DNA from: Ricinus communis | Taxonomy: Eukaryota > Streptophyta > Magnoliopsida > Malpighiales > Euphorbiaceae | Length of the DNA: 64,000 bases | Assembly: GCF_019578655.1 (NCBI RefSeq) | Contig: NC_063256.1 | Location: 9,672,001-9,736,000 of the forward strand | Reading direction: 5' to 3' | Shown: in pieces, positions 23,885-37,899 of the stretch | Position numbering within the stretch: position 1 is the stretch's first letter | Layout: each line of letters begins with the position of its first letter | The notes under the pieces: generated by a model | The model's input: only the letters and a program-made list of their open reading frames with translations | What the model was told of the DNA's origin: nothing | Database searches by the model: none | Made by a program: the position numbers and the translations under genes

Positions 23885-26800
23885 CTTCTGCTCTCTGTCT
23901 CACTACCTGAACCAGAATCAGTATTCAAATGATCGTGTTTTTTCCTTTTTTTTTGTGAAACCTGTTAAAGCTAAAAATCAGGCAAGGACCTAAAACTACT
24001 TCAATTCAAGTTTAGCCAAGCATAAGTGGGCCAGTTCCATTAAGGTTAGGGCCGACATGTTTTTTGGGCTTGCTTTTTGGTTTTCTCTCTGTCGGTTGGA
24101 ATCCTAAACTAGTAGCATATATGGGTTGTGGGTAGGGGGCATTTGTGCACAAGTCCAATTAAAAAAACGGGGCAGTAGCTTATAAATATAAGCATCTCGT
24201 TCTCCTACTATTATAATCTGTTTTGAGCGTTCTTCTGCCTCTCCTTTTCTCCAATGGTACGAAGGTGAACAAAATAAAGGCATGTTTGTTCCTTTGAGCT
24301 TTTATAGTGTTTTCATTGGTACCCATTACTCTTAGATATTCCCATCTCACTTTGCAATCCAATTTAGGTTTGGTCGAGTTGGTAAAAATAATAGAATCAA
24401 AACTATAAATTTATACGGTTGGCGTTTGATTAGTAACAATCTATTCTGAAATTGGAATAAGAATTTGTTCATTGATGGAATTCTCTGTTCTCTTAAAGAA
24501 TGAATTTTTATAATCAAACAAGTACAATAGTACCTTATTATCTATATTAACAACAAATTAAATATTATTATTTTTATAATAATTATATATTATTAACATC
24601 AATAATAGATAAAATTTGATTTTCATTCTATACTGAATTAAATAACATATACAAAATTAATCATTTCCTTTCTATTTCAATTCTCATTCCAGACTTTGAA
24701 CTAAAAAGAATTGTTAGATGATTTTCTTATATCATATTCCAAAAATGAAAGTTTTGTTGTTCATAAATCATAGAAAGAGAATAAACAATAGATGACTTTG
24801 TAATAAGATTTAAGATTAATCGAGATAGCATCCCAATTAAAGTTTGAATTCGTAATTCTGAAAATAATCCCAACATCTTTTTTCAATTAATTCAAATATT
24901 AAGTATTTAGATAATGTGAAGTGCAAGAACGTTTGGATTAAGGTTCTTGGGGTGGTGACTTGTGAAGCCATGGAGGATTTTCATAGCGCAGTTGCCAGTT
25001 GGGTTTCAAGAGTTCAAAGGTATTACCAATGGCAGAGAGTAATGGCGGCAATTTGCCTTTTAGGGATTATCAATGATTGTTTTCACTATTTTTTTTTTTA
25101 TAATTTTAAATATTAATATATTACTGTTGATATTTGATGAAATAAGTATTTTTACAATATTGTACCCTGAACAAGGAAAGTATATTGTGAACTCTATTCC
25201 ACGTCAACATCACAAATAACTATAGTGGCAATCAAATATGAAAATATTACGTGGATAAAGAAAAGTTTATTATAGTGTTCACTATTTTCTTTTTTCTATT
25301 CAGAAATTATAGAATCCTTTCTTCTTATTACTTCTTTTTCATTAATTTTATCATGTTCCATTTTATTATGGTTCATTAGTCCATAACATAATGAGAAGTT
25401 TTAATATTCTTTTTCTTTTCTAATTTTTTTGATAAAATATATATTTATGTTCCTGAATTTTGATCATTTAGTCACTTTACCACTCTAATTTTCAATTTAA
25501 CATAACAGATATATGATATATGTCTTTATTCAATACATCCACATATAATGTATAAATGATTTAAATATTACAAAAAAAAAATTCAAATTATATTAGGTTA
25601 AATTTAAAGTTATAGGTATTTAAATATTAAGAAAAAAAGTAAAATTTAGATATTTGTTAAGTTAAATTAAAATTAAAATATTAAACTAACTAGTCAAAGA
25701 CATAAATATGTATTTGGCCAATTTTCTTCTTAGTTTTAATTTGTCATGTTAATAAAATTATAGATAGTATTATCTTTAATTTCTAAATTGTTACTTTGTA
25801 TTTTTTAGTTTTGTAAGGTGTCATTTTATTATATCCAAATGCATACTTACACACTTAAACTATATATATTTAGTTAGCTTAACACTTTAATTTTCAATAT
25901 AATCTAATGGATATTTTAATTTATTATTTTATGATATTTAAATACTTTTTTAACATATAATTTTATTCAATTCGTCTACGTATACTGCTCATAAATGTGA
26001 TAAAATCTAAGTGCATATTAAGTTAAATTGAAAAGTAAAAGCGATTAAGAGATTATAAGAATACAATTTAAGTATTTGTATAGTTAAAATAAGAAATAAA
26101 ATATTAAAATTATTAAATTATTAAATTATTAAAATTTAAATATTGAATATATATTTTATCTTTTATTATTAATTTCGGAGCTCAAATGAGATTATAGATG
26201 GTGGTTGGAGAAAAGATTTATAATAAGAATCCAAAAGAGGTGGATATGATAGAAATCAAATAAATAATTAAAAAGAGATAGAGTAAAGAAAATTAGTACC
26301 GATTGGAACAAAAGAAAAGGCGATGTTTGGTTGTGGGAATTTACCCAAGAAACTGGAATGCAAATGGTCAATGAATAGGGCAGCGTGACGCACCATAATA
26401 ACACAAACACACATTCCATTAACTTTTGGGTGGCAGAGATGGACGGAGTGCAGTGTCACTGTTGTTCTTCTGATCAAAAGGTTAAAATTATCATCATCAG
26501 CAGCTATACCTATTTAAATATAATAAATAAAATCAATGCTGTTGCTGGTATTATTAAATTAAAAAAAAAGAAAACATGAAGAACCCAAATAGAGAGAAGA
26601 AACGATAAAGAAGGATCATATCCATAAGTCTCTAAGGTTATATAGTAAATGAAGAAACTGCCAAGTCTGTCTCTCTTGTGTAACTTTCATTTCATCAACA
26701 AAAGTATACCAAGTAGCCGTATAGTGCCACAGAAAGAGAAAGCAATCTATATATATATGCAAAAGCATGCGAGGTACTGTTAGTATTGGTTCCAGTGAAT

Positions 26801-29338
26801 GCATAAATACAAAGAAACCTGGTCCATGCCAAAAATAAAAATGAAAAAAATAAAGGAGAAAAAATAAAAACAAAATCAAATGATAACAATAGAAAAATTC
26901 TATAGTTATTTTCTACATTTTATTTTAAACAACTTTCCATCCAATAATTAATTGTAAATAATTAAAAATTTAATTTTAATAACTTATAATTATAGGTTAT
27001 CATCATAATGTAATTTACTAAAGTAACACAACATGATATTAAAAGTCTATGTATTTTAAGAATTTATAAAAAAAAATTACAAAATGACAATATCAATAAA
27101 TTTTGTAATTATGAAAAATTTAATAAATATTATAAATTTATCAATTTTTTGTGAATCATATTTTCGTATTTTTTTTATTATTATTATTAACACTTATAAG
27201 AAATTAATTTAATTTGTAATTAATCTACAAAAATTTAATATCTTTTATAAATTTATCAATTTTTATCAATCATTAAATTTTATAAAAATAATTATATTTT
27301 TATAATATTATTTATTTATTTACAAGTAATAGTACTTACAAAAATTATTTTAATTTATAAAAAGATATGAATAAAATTTTATTTTCCATAAAATAATTAT
27401 TACTTTTACAATTATAAAAACAGGTTAATATTTTTTGTATTTGCACCCATCCTGTGATTTTTAAGATAGAGAAATAATAAAACCAAGGCTTAATGTAATA
27501 TTTTACAATGAGCAGATTTTAAATTAATAAGATTAATTTTAGATATTAAATAAAAATAGTAATGAAAAATAAAAATAAAATAAAATAAAAGGAAACTTTA
27601 TTTTTTCTGTCTTTGTACCTTACACATGTGGCCTCTTTCTCATCATCAATTATTGCCCTATTAAACCTAACCTATAATTACACTTTCTTTATAGGCAGTG
27701 GGGGAGGGGCTTCAATTTCAAGACTTTGAGCGTAGGAATCTTGTGACTGAAATTAATGTATCTCCATTTTATGACAATAATTGGACCATGTTGCTCTTAT
27801 TCAAATTAACTACTGTATCTCTATGTTTATAATGCAATTTATTAGTTAATGCCATGATTCAGCAAGGAGACACATTTAATAATTATTGTTATTACATTAG
27901 GAAAATGACCAAATCTGTGGCGCTGCTGCAGTTCCCACATTGCTACTTATACATTCAAGTTCTTTGTGAGAAAAATTGTGCATTCATATGGAAATGGGTC
28001 AGACAGGCTCTTCTGTGGCTACTCTTCTTTTCTTTTCTTTTTCCCTTTTTTACTCTTTCAATGCATGGCACTGTAGACTCTACGAGCAGGACGGTGAGGG
28101 AATAAATCTGTGTGTGTGTGCATGTAGCTGCTATAGTTCTTCATCATGCACCTTCAGAGATTCATTGTATACTGCTGAAACCCTGATTCCTGTAATTCCA
28201 TAGCTTAGTTCAGTAAGAGTTTCCTAATCTTCTTTACAATCTCAGTCCAACTTTGTGGTTAACACTTAAATATCTGCCAACTAAATTGCACCAAACTCTC
28301 TAAAATATATTACATTTCCAATATGGAAATGTATTAAATAGCATAGCTCTTTAAAAACTCTTCAAATATATTTTAAAATTAAAAAAAAAAATCTATTTTA
28401 TTATCTTTATATTTTTATATTTATTTTCAGAAATTTTAAGAGATTCTTTCTGAAAAAATCTTTCCATTTAATTAATAATTATTTTATATTTTTATTTTGC
28501 TTTCTATTTATAGATGATTTTTAATTTTTTTCTATTTTATAATTTTTTATTATATTAATAGTTTTAATTCTTAATTGTTTTATATTTATAAGTCTCTATA
28601 CACATATACATCTTTTCCATTCTATTGGTGTATAATAATTATATAATTGCCATTATTACCAATATATTAATTGTATTAATCTTAATCTGTCTAACATTTT
28701 TATCTTGTTTTGGTTTTCATCCAGAGTTTCATTTTTATCTTTATTTGAGTCAAGGTACTGTGAACAGTAAAATCCTTTAATTAAATTCGAACTCATAATC
28801 TTACCAAAAAAAATGACTACAAATTTTATGTATGCAGACATGTTTATCTTTAATTAGCTGAAATATACTTTATTAGAAATTTAACACCCTAATTTTGTAA
28901 TAAATTAGCTGTAATATGAAATTGGAATAATGATACAGATCATCATTGAATTTTATATTTAATTTTATTTTAATAATAAAATTTTATTTATTTTATTTTA
29001 ACCATTTAATTCTATTTTAGTTATAACTTGATTACCTTATCAAAAATAAATAACACATCATATTTCTCTTTTAATTACTCTTTTTCCGATCAAAATTCTA
29101 CGATGTATTAATTTTTTGTTTATGAATATGACTAAATTAAAACATAACTAAACTGAATAATTAATTAAGACAATTAAGATTTATAATAAAAACTAAATTC
29201 AGGTACTATTTATATCATCATCCCTATGTAAGATACCTTGTGAATTGATCTTTGTTCATAAATTAATGTTGGCACCAGTTAGATCTGTTATAACACTTCT
29301 CTCTTATTTTGTATCTATAAAACAATGTGTTAGCTACT
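23885..29338. other. Gene-poor interval upstream of ARV1
   Basis: The first 350 bp are GC-richer and should hold the ARV1 promoter (TATA-like TATATTTATAAGC on the minus strand near 24180-24193). The rest is AT-rich with no credible gene. It has an inverted-repeat MITE at 25430-25720 and related AT-rich DNA at 25840-26170. The open frames at 24916-25116, 26192-26477 and 27854-28203 lack exon partners or codon-like composition. Confidence 0.5.
25430..25720. mobile_element. ~290-bp MITE with ~75-bp terminal inverted repeats
   Basis: The left arm (AAATATATATTTATGTTCCTG, then TTTTCAATTTAACATAACAGATAT) and the reverse complement of the right arm (AAATACATATTTATGTCTTTG, then TTTTAATTTAACTTAACAAATAT) pair over most of 75 bp. 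There is no coding capacity. The following block (25840-26170) has similar wording and may be a second, more decayed copy. Confidence 0.55.
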
Positions 29339-31841
29339 TTATGTTTCATCAGCGAATAAAAGCTTTGCCCTAGGAATGGTCTTCAAACACTCTGCCCCTC
29401 CATTAGTATTCAAATGTAATGCAGCAGAATGACTTATTTCTGTGGATACATCCATTTTCTGATAAGGGTGAATGGGAATTTCCATTTTCATTGTTAACTA
29501 TGTGCAAAATGGGATAATTCAGCATGTGAAGTTCTAACGCCATTTTAAGAGTGCCCCTACCCCAGTACTCCACTTTCAAGATTATTTTTTGGAAGGACAA
29601 CGACACTGACCATAAATACAGTCCTAAACTATACATGCAGTGCAGAAAGATGAACATCACAGGTTGGAAAAATTATATGCACTGATTAATCTTCTTAAAG
29701 AAATGAGCCTATTTAATAACATCAATTGATCGTTCAGAAGAAGAGTCACATCATAAAGAATTTGATTATTATATCAACGATATCATATCCTTCTCATAAT
29801 AAGAATGATCATATGTAACTGTACCAAATGGAGAAACAGTATAGTTCAGGACTGTATTGCCCTAAAAACAGTCCTAAACTATAGACAGAAATGCTATGCT
29901 ATGGCCCTAAAAAACAAAATTTATTTGCATAGATAGAAATATAAACATCAATAGAAAATAGACTAGGATCAAAGATTGATGGTACTTCTCCCTTGTTTTG
30001 ATAAAGTGATAAACCGATAACCTTACATCTTACATCTGAAATAGGAAGTTTTAAAGACAATTAGCTACAGCATATATATGCAACGATAACTCAGGCTAAC
30101 ATCTCATAACATAATGTATATTATATATAATTCCCAAAGGCTTTTTGTAACTACTAATTCTTTTTTTGGAAGGTTAAGCTTGATTAAAGTTGTATGATAT
30201 CTCTAATATGGGCGTGATTAAAGTTGAACTGGCAAGCATATTTGTGTATTACTATGATCATTTGTATCATTATCCAAAACAAAATGATATTAAATAAATA
30301 ATTATCCAGTTCATCAATGGCAACTTCATTTCTGACATGCCGTTTTTAAGCTCTAATATAATATAAACTTATCCACTTAGATGTTGATTAAATGCCTTTA
30401 ATTGAAGACTCTTAGATTAAGAACTCAATAGCCTAAATTATAATTAGACTCGCAGCTGCAAACATTAACGGAAGAGCATTTTATTTTCCTTTTCCAAACA
30501 TGTCTATATAGTTTGAAAATTGAATGAGACATTATAAGAAGTTTTAGTTCACTTTTGATAGTTAATTGGGATCAAAGAGCATTGAATTTATCAATCAGAA
30601 TATGTTGGTTCTCATTTTAATATATAGGTACTTTTGGTCAGTAATATGGAATAAAAGAATTAAAAATAAAATAAATAAAGGTATTAGACAAACTGACATG
30701 AAAAATATAAGAATTCTGTTATTGATGTTAATGTAATTCATAAGGGTTTAAGCTCTTCAACCTCAAACAGTTGTTTCTCTAAATTTGAGCTTCTGTTATT
30801 CACTTAAATTAACTGTAAACCAGGTGTGCAAATATAGACATACCATAAAAGAAAGACTGAGAGGAATTCCAACTTCAACATGATGGCCTTGAACACAGAC
30901 AAAAGCGTCCTTCAAAGCACTTGCTGTAAGTACAGATGCTAATCGATTTGTTTAAAGCTGTGAGCGTTTAGAATTAATGTCATGCACCTGCAGAAAAAAG
31001 CAAATAAAGAAATGTCGTAAATTCATATTCCTTCAGAATCACGATCTGATTAAATCTAATAATTAAAGATTTAAACAGGACTGTGGAGATGTCCTTGTTG
31101 ATGAAAACAAAACAAGCATACATTTGAATTGTGGAAAACAACTGTTTATCTGTTTCCTCTCCAGGCCAAGAGAGGAAGCAATCAGGAACATCATGTCTCT
31201 CAAGAACCCTGGAATTATATAGTGAGGATTGTTCATCATATCTTCAAGAAAGCATGCAAGTTGTGCTAGCCAGGCTAGGCTACAGACCAAAAAATTAATT
31301 ACCATTATGGTACTGATGAGCCCACTTCCTTCAGCTGCATATTACAGCCAATATGATAAAATGATATTTCTAGGTTAGACCATAAGATATTGAACATAAC
31401 CATCATGTAAAGATTGAAATCTTGAACTCAGATTTAAGCATGCATTTTTTAACCAGCTGTTACAAAGTTTTAGTGGAATACACAGTAATCAGAATACCTC
31501 ATAACAATGAGAAATCTCTTTCAACATGGAGGACCCTTTTTTAGATGTGCTGCCACTAATCCAGACAAGAAAGTGGCTGTATAAAGAAGAAAACATGAAT
31601 TACCGAGAAAGATAACAAGGCTGAAGGCTGGGTCTATAACAATTTTATGAGAAGCTAGCATATATTAAATTGGATTTGTAAAAGTTAAATATTTTTTAGT
31701 ATTTTTGAGTAATAATAATAATTAAAATCAATAACAATAATAAGAAATAAAGTGTAAAAACTAAAAATAAAAAAGAGTAAGAATACAGAAGCTACCTTTT
31801 ACAGCGCTGCAACTTTTCTGCAACACCGCCTGCAATCCTCT
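29339..31841 (-). CDS. Unrecognised multi-exon minus-strand gene (partial model)
   Basis: Four consecutive minus-strand exons look real: 31841(approx.)-31796 (IAGGVAEKLQRCK), 31576-31498 (SHFLVWISGSTSKKGSSMLK), 31334-31122 (SGLISTIMVINFLVCSLAWL then NNPHYIIPGFLRDMMFLIAS) and 30923-30844 (ALKDAFVCVQGHHVEVGIPL). A likely last exon is 29497-29339 (KMEIPIHPYQKMDV ... RAKLLFADET, stop). Splice phases agree between the first and second and between the third and fourth. The second and third do not join in phase, so either a small exon is missed or the frame is broken. Exons between 30844 and 29497 were not found, and neither was the start codon. The hydrophobic middle could be membrane or buried helix. 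I do not recognise the family. It could be a real gene or a decaying fragment. Confidence 0.42.
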
Positions 31842-31895
31842 CTTAACTAAGCAGCAGCTATAGCTACAACATTATCCTAATAAGGTAATAGAAAC

Positions 31896-31898
<3 letters not shown>

Positions 31899-31927
<29 letters not shown>
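31899..31927. repeat. (AG)n microsatellite
   Basis: Perfect AG dinucleotide run of about 14 units, next to the first visible exon of the unrecognised minus-strand gene. Confidence 0.95.
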
Positions 31928-31932
<5 letters not shown>

Positions 31933-32523
31933 AAACTTTTGCACTATCCCATCCTCTTAACAATGTACCGTTATATGATGACTGTCAACAAGAGGGAAGA
32001 AGAAAGAAAGTACATTTGATATCTAAGGAGGAACAAATGTAACCCAAACAAACTGGGAATTGACCATCTACCATGTATACAGTTATTGGCAACTCCAGGC
32101 CCTTCTAAAAGAAAGGAAATAAAATCAATCAATCAATCAATAAATACATTGATGGAATTGGTGCTCGTTCTTTTCTTCTTTTTTTATTTATTTGTATATA
32201 TTGTATTATACACAGTTGAACAAAAGGATTATCTCTTCTTTCTTTTCAACTCCACATTTTGTTGCACTGCTACTAGCTCTTCCATCTCTTCTGCACTTCA
32301 CAAATCCACCCCCAAATCTCAGCTAAACTAATTTACCAACTTGAAAGCAAATTAAAAGAAAGGAAGGACGTACGAAAGCCAAGAAGAATAACGTTGAAAA
32401 TTCATCCAATATATTTTCATCAATTGAGTACCCAATGGCGAAATTAGATGAGGGGGGTGATAGTACTTTAAGTAACTAAATAAATAGTATCTTATAATTC
32501 TTGATCACTTGAGATGTATATGA
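31928..32523. other. Interval between the unrecognised gene and the NGATHA-type gene
   Basis: Should contain the 3' UTR of the NGATHA-type gene (minus strand). A minus-strand open stretch near 32100-31960 after a TTTCTTTTAG acceptor (KGLELPITVYMVDGQF) could be another exon of the unrecognised gene, but no phase-matched partner was found. Confidence 0.4.
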
Positions 32524-33786
32524 TCAAATATCCAAATCAAAAGATAAGGAAGTCTTTCCTTTCTTTGGAAATTCATGATGAGCATCAGCTTGCCTGCTTG
32601 TTGGCATTGAGGCGCCGCTGCTGCTTGGTGGTCTTGAGTGGGAAGCTAAATGAGGAAAAAACGAACTCAACACTGTGCTTCCATGAGGTAAGTTATCGGA
32701 TGAAGAAGAGTATTGATCATCTTGTGTTGGACACTCCATGTTTACACCAAATAGTCTCAGTCTCTTTCCCGCACTTCTACCATTAACAATTGGGATTGAA
32801 TCAATCACCATTGATCCTTTATCCCCTCCTTCTTCTTGCTGCTGTTGTGGATGATGATGATGATGTACTGCCCCAATTCGTACTGTCCCTGGTGATGGTA
32901 GTGGTGGAGGTGGCGATGGCCTTAAGTAATACTGCGGGGCCGCAGCGTTGCCATAACTTGTTACCTGTTGTTGCTGTTGATGATGATGATAGTGATGATC
33001 ATGGTGATTATGGATATAAGGTTGAATAGTGTAATTCAAATGGTGGAATTGAGATTGCTCAAATGGAACTCTTGGCACAGATAAAGGCTGAGGCAAAGAA
33101 TAGAGCCTACCCCACCTCACCGACTGTGGGAAGTGTAGCTGATTTTGTAGCTCTAAATGTGTAAACGATGTTGGATCTGGTGCATTGGGCCTGCGTCTCC
33201 AGTCTATATACAGACGGTGTTTCCCTGACTCGCCTACACCGCGTTGAAACGACACGATATCACCTGCATCAAGCTTCTTCTCTTTCACAAAACGACTCCA
33301 GCCTTTAGTCATAACATAGCTTTGGCTACTGTTCCAATAGGAGTATCGGAATCTCCAAAGTTTGCCATTCCGGTCTTCGAAATTCAAGAGAAGACCTTTT
33401 TCATTCGAGGAAGAATCAAGAGGAAAGTACTTCTCTGCGTGTTGTTTTGGTATGACCAGTCTGTTTAACTTGCCTACATCGCTTGGAGTTACTACTTTAT
33501 CAAACATATGCTCTCTTTCAATAGACCCACTACTAGCACCAGCAGTACTAGTACTTGTATTGAGAGTTCTATTATCATTCCCAAGTGACAAGTCCATGAG
33601 GTCTAGTTTCTTGTCGAAATTGAGAGATGATTCTTGGGTTTTGTTATCTTGTTGAGAGTGATCAGATGAGGCAAGCCACAGGCTGTTGTGGTGCTGAGGC
33701 AGAAAATTTCTGTACTTGGCAGTAGCAGAAGATGATGGAGATGAAGGAGAAGGAAACGGGAGCATGCTTGTTGTTGTCATAATTGT

Positions 33787-33827
<41 letters not shown>

Positions 33828-33876
33828 GTTCTTCTCCTTTATCACAATACTCTCTTTCTTGTTCAACAAAGTTCAT
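32524..33876 (-). CDS. NGA: NGATHA-type B3-domain transcription factor
   Basis: Intronless 1353-nt coding region, 450 aa. NGATHA proteins (RAV subgroup of the B3 superfamily) are nuclear regulators of style, leaf-margin and flower development (family knowledge). The B3 domain spans about residues 121-230: [68 protein letters not shown] and YIDWRRRP. No AP2 domain precedes it, which separates it from classical RAV proteins. The C-terminal [13 protein letters not shown] is the RLFGV-type repression motif of NGA proteins, and SLSFDLDI ends the protein. The N terminus has a run of 13 Glu (18-30), and the middle has His/Gln and Pro runs. The open frame extends upstream, but the codons before this ATG read like untranslated sequence (aromatic and His runs). 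A CAG/GTGAGA donor near 34060 suggests a 5' UTR intron. Confidence 0.9.
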
Positions 33877-34500
33877 GATTATGACCCCACTCAAAAAATT
33901 TTGAGCTTTTTTATCAGTTATCACAGTAGATCTTGAAGAATAAAAATCCAGCCACAAGAAAGAAAGAAAAAGAAAATGATAATGATGATGATGATATTGA
34001 TGGAAAAAGAAAAGAAAGATGGGATATAATTGTAGTGAGATGAAGTAAAACAAGAGTCTCACCTGTAGAAAAGATTTGTTTTCTTGGTAAGAAGATTTTG
34101 GGTTCAAGATCTGTGAGGCCAAGAAGAGAAGCAAACCAAAAGGGTCGGTGCCTTCTTCTTTGACCAAAAATTAGAGAAGAGAGTACGCCAAAAACCCTAA
34201 ACAAGACAAGAAGCCATGCCTTTCTTCTTTCCTCTTCTTGTTCTTGTTCTCGTTCTCGGTGGTTTGCTTGACCTAGGTATATGCAAGTATAGAGAGAGAA
34301 AGAGAGAAGGGTTTTGTTTTGGGTTTTTTCTTTTCTTGCTTATTCAGCTAAACTTGTTTCTTTCTTTCTCTATTTCACTTCAGGCAGTGATGAAGAAGCA
34401 AGTAACATAAATTTCTTAGCTTTTATTTTCAGCAAATTAATCAATTAATAAAGAAAAGACCCATGAGAGGGAGGAGATTGAGAATTGAGATTATACGTAG
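33877..34500 (-). promoter_or_regulatory. 5' UTR / promoter-proximal region of the NGATHA-type gene
   Basis: Pyrimidine-rich on the minus strand (TTTCTTTC and CTTCTT runs) with a likely 5' UTR intron whose donor (CTACAG/GTGAGACTC) lies near 34060. Transcription start and TATA box were not fixed. Confidence 0.4.
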
Positions 34501-34932
34501 GGGCCCATGAATGATCTGGTTCCCCTCATGTGAGCTTGTCCTTTTCATCATTTTTCATTTATCTCTCTCCCCTTCTCTAACTTCTTCACTAAACTCATTT
34601 AAATGGCTCAACAAATAAATAAATAAAAGCCCAGTTGGTCTGTATACTACACAAAGATAGATAGTCTAATATAAGCTTATTGTTATTTTTAGTATTGTTA
34701 TTCTTTTTCTTTTTGAAGTTTAAATCTCATAATAATAATAATAATAATATAGGGCAGTTGTTTTTGTTTTAATTTAAGAAAAAAAAAAAGCATGTTATTG
34801 TTATATAGTTAGGTTAGAAGTTTTGACTTTGTTGGCCATTGATTGTGTGCTGCTGGATGCTGGTCCTGGGAGTGAGAGAAAAAAGTTACAACAGCAACTG
34901 ACCGACCTGGCGTGGCGGCCTCCTATATATAT

Positions 34933-34938
<6 letters not shown>

Positions 34939-34990
<52 letters not shown>
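34939..34990. repeat. (AT)n microsatellite, 26 units
   Basis: 52-bp perfect AT run about 1 kb upstream of the NGATHA-type gene. Confidence 0.97.
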
Positions 34991-34992
<2 letters not shown>

Positions 34993-35956
34993 TCATTCTC
35001 TCATATCCCCCGTAGTGGAATTCATTAGATTCCTCCTCTATCCTATCACATCTCATTTATATCATTCATCCAAACAATACCAAATCCATTTCGGTTTACT
35101 TATTTCCAAGGTAATCAATCATCATTTAGATTATGATAAATTCTTACTACATTTAGTCTACCCTTTATACATAGGCAAAACAAATGTTATATGAATATAA
35201 TGGTAATAAATACGCCAATTAATACAAAAATAATGTTATATAATTAATTTTAATTATAATCTAAATCTAGTGGACTAATCTACTTGAAAAAATTTTATAT
35301 AGATTATATCATTCCATTTATCTTTTAAAACTGAAAATAAAAAATCTCTTTTCAGATTAGCATTATGTCCAAGAAAAAGGAATTAACATTTAATATATAA
35401 TTTTTGAGTTTTATGATATTTGAAATTGTTTCCGAATGTGAGAGGTTTAAAATTTAAATTCTATGTCAAACTCAGTCAATTTATTATAATTTAATATTTA
35501 AGTATTTCAATGTATTTCTATAACTTTTTTCTATTATTTCATGAATATTATGAGCTATTTTAGAAATTTAAAAATTTACCGAGTATAATGAAATATTATG
35601 CAAATTTTTATAAAAAGTATATCGTTATACAATTTATTGTTGCAAGATTCAATCTTCACCTTTAAACCATTTTCTTAAAAAGTTTAAAAGGGTAAATTAA
35701 GCTCATCAGAAAGTATACTTTGTATGGGTGAGTTTTTGCCTTTATAATAAGTATAAGAAATTAGTTATCCTCTATTGTATAATACACGACCTATTAGGTC
35801 TCTTTTCTTGAAGTATTTTCCCTCCTTAGTGTCATAAAAACAAAAATTGTTGAGTCCTATGAATAACTCTGCATGGCTACATGATTTTCCCTTAATCTTT
35901 CTTTTAATTATATACTTTTAACTTCAAACTGTTCCAATTCCAAAACATATCTCTTT

Positions 35957-35992
<36 letters not shown>

Positions 35993-37899
35993 GTCTGCAA
36001 ATAACAAGAGAACTAGGAGGTGGCTTACAAAAATTGTCTGTAAATATCATGCAAAGGGAAATTCAGAGTCGTACTTACCAAGAGTCATGGTTGTAGAATA
36101 AATTGACACAGGTAAGGAAAGGTGAAGGACAATTCTCATATAAATGTGTGTGTGTCTGTATATGTATATACTGATATTAATACGCAACTAGCTACCATAT
36201 AGCTTGCTTCGACTTTGGCTCATTACCACACTCATTTAGTTGACTCGAAATTGCTTAATCTTCATGTTAATAATACATTAGCCAACTTCTCTATTGGATA
36301 ATTTTTATTTTACAAATTGGCCAGCCATAAGCTAATAGGTGGTTGAATTATTAGAGAAAATAATTGAATTTTCCTTAAAATGGACGGAACATGTGGTTGG
36401 ATAAGTCATACATGACAACTTATTTTAGGTAGTTATTTAATTACCCACTTTGAATTAAAGCATGGAAAAATCTAAGGTTATTCTAATGTCTTTTATTATT
36501 ATTTTTAAATATAAAGACCGTATTAACTTCCTGTATTAGAATGAAATAACCATCTTATTACATCCAATATAAGAGTGATAAATTTGCACAACTATTTATT
36601 CAAGAATTTCCAAAAACAATTAGAACGTTGTATTTTTACGGCGAAAAAACTTTAACTTGAGACCTTTAGCAATTCTAATCCACTTAATAACAAAAAAAAG
36701 AAAAAAACAGTTAATAATAGATTTCAGAGTCCAATTATCATGAGAAAAGTTTCTCCTTCATTATACTAAAAATAATTTGAAGAGGGCTAATGTTTTACAG
36801 CATTGGCTAATGAATAATTCTTGAAAAAAATAGGACTTGATTGTCCCTTAAGATAAATCTTCTCATTTATTGTAATTAGCTAAGGGAAGCTGACTAGACA
36901 TATTATCAACCTCAGCTATTTGTGACCACTGCCAAACTAGGATTTCATTAATTCTGCAGTAAAATATGACTTTTGGCGATTGACTCCGAGCTTAGAGCTG
37001 AGAAATCCGTACGTGCATGTTGTTAAGCAAGTATTGGTCACATTTCGAAATAGTCAATTTCCTTTGTTATTTATTGTTAATTTATTTGCAACCCCCACTT
37101 GGTAATAAAGAAATTAATCCTTTTCTTAAAATAATATAATCCTCTATAATATAAAAATAAGTTAGACGATTATAGTACTCCACTGTATTAACAGTTCAAA
37201 CGCACAATTAATTAATAGAAGACAGGGAATAACAACTAATGACAAATAGCACCTAACATTTGTTTTTCTTAAAAGAAAAATAATAATAATAATTAAAAAA
37301 ATAAAAAATATGTTATGCACGAGTAATAACAAATCAACCTATTTTATGTACCGATATATATTACATAACATTAAATGTCAAAGATTTTAATTAATCTAAT
37401 GATTAAATTTTTTGGAAAATTTAAGATGGTATATAGGTGCATATGGGTAGCTAGTCGCCAGTAGGTGGATGTGGGTATTGATGTAAAGTGGTCCTGTTTG
37501 ATCCTCTACTTCTACCATTTTATTTTTTTAATGGGTTTTGACAGAAGCTCCAGCCACATCATATTATCGTTCTCTTGTACTGAATACTGATGGATGATGA
37601 CAATCCTCATCATAAAATGGCTGATGAATGCACTGTCTCAGAGATAAAACTTACTACTGCAAACTTAACAGAATCACTTCTAATTAACTCCAATTATTAC
37701 ACACTTAATTTCCAAACTTATTTAAGTTGACTCACATGCATATAATTTCAAAACTTATTTAAGTTGACACATCCTATGCATGTGCTTATGTAGTGCCATA
37801 TTTGGGAAAATTTTCAATTCCAGACTAGAAATTCACTATATTTCACCTTCTCATTTTGGGAATCTCTTATACAACAATCTCTTTTCCCCCTTCTCCTAT

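Noticed and set aside
24916..25116. Plus-strand open frame with MEDFHSAVASWVSRVQ
   Set aside because: Ends in poly-Phe from a T-run, no partner exons and no recognised family.
33877..34167. N-terminal extension of the NGATHA-type reading frame
   Set aside because: Upstream codons encode aromatic/His runs unlike NGA proteins and contain a likely splice donor; treated as 5' UTR.
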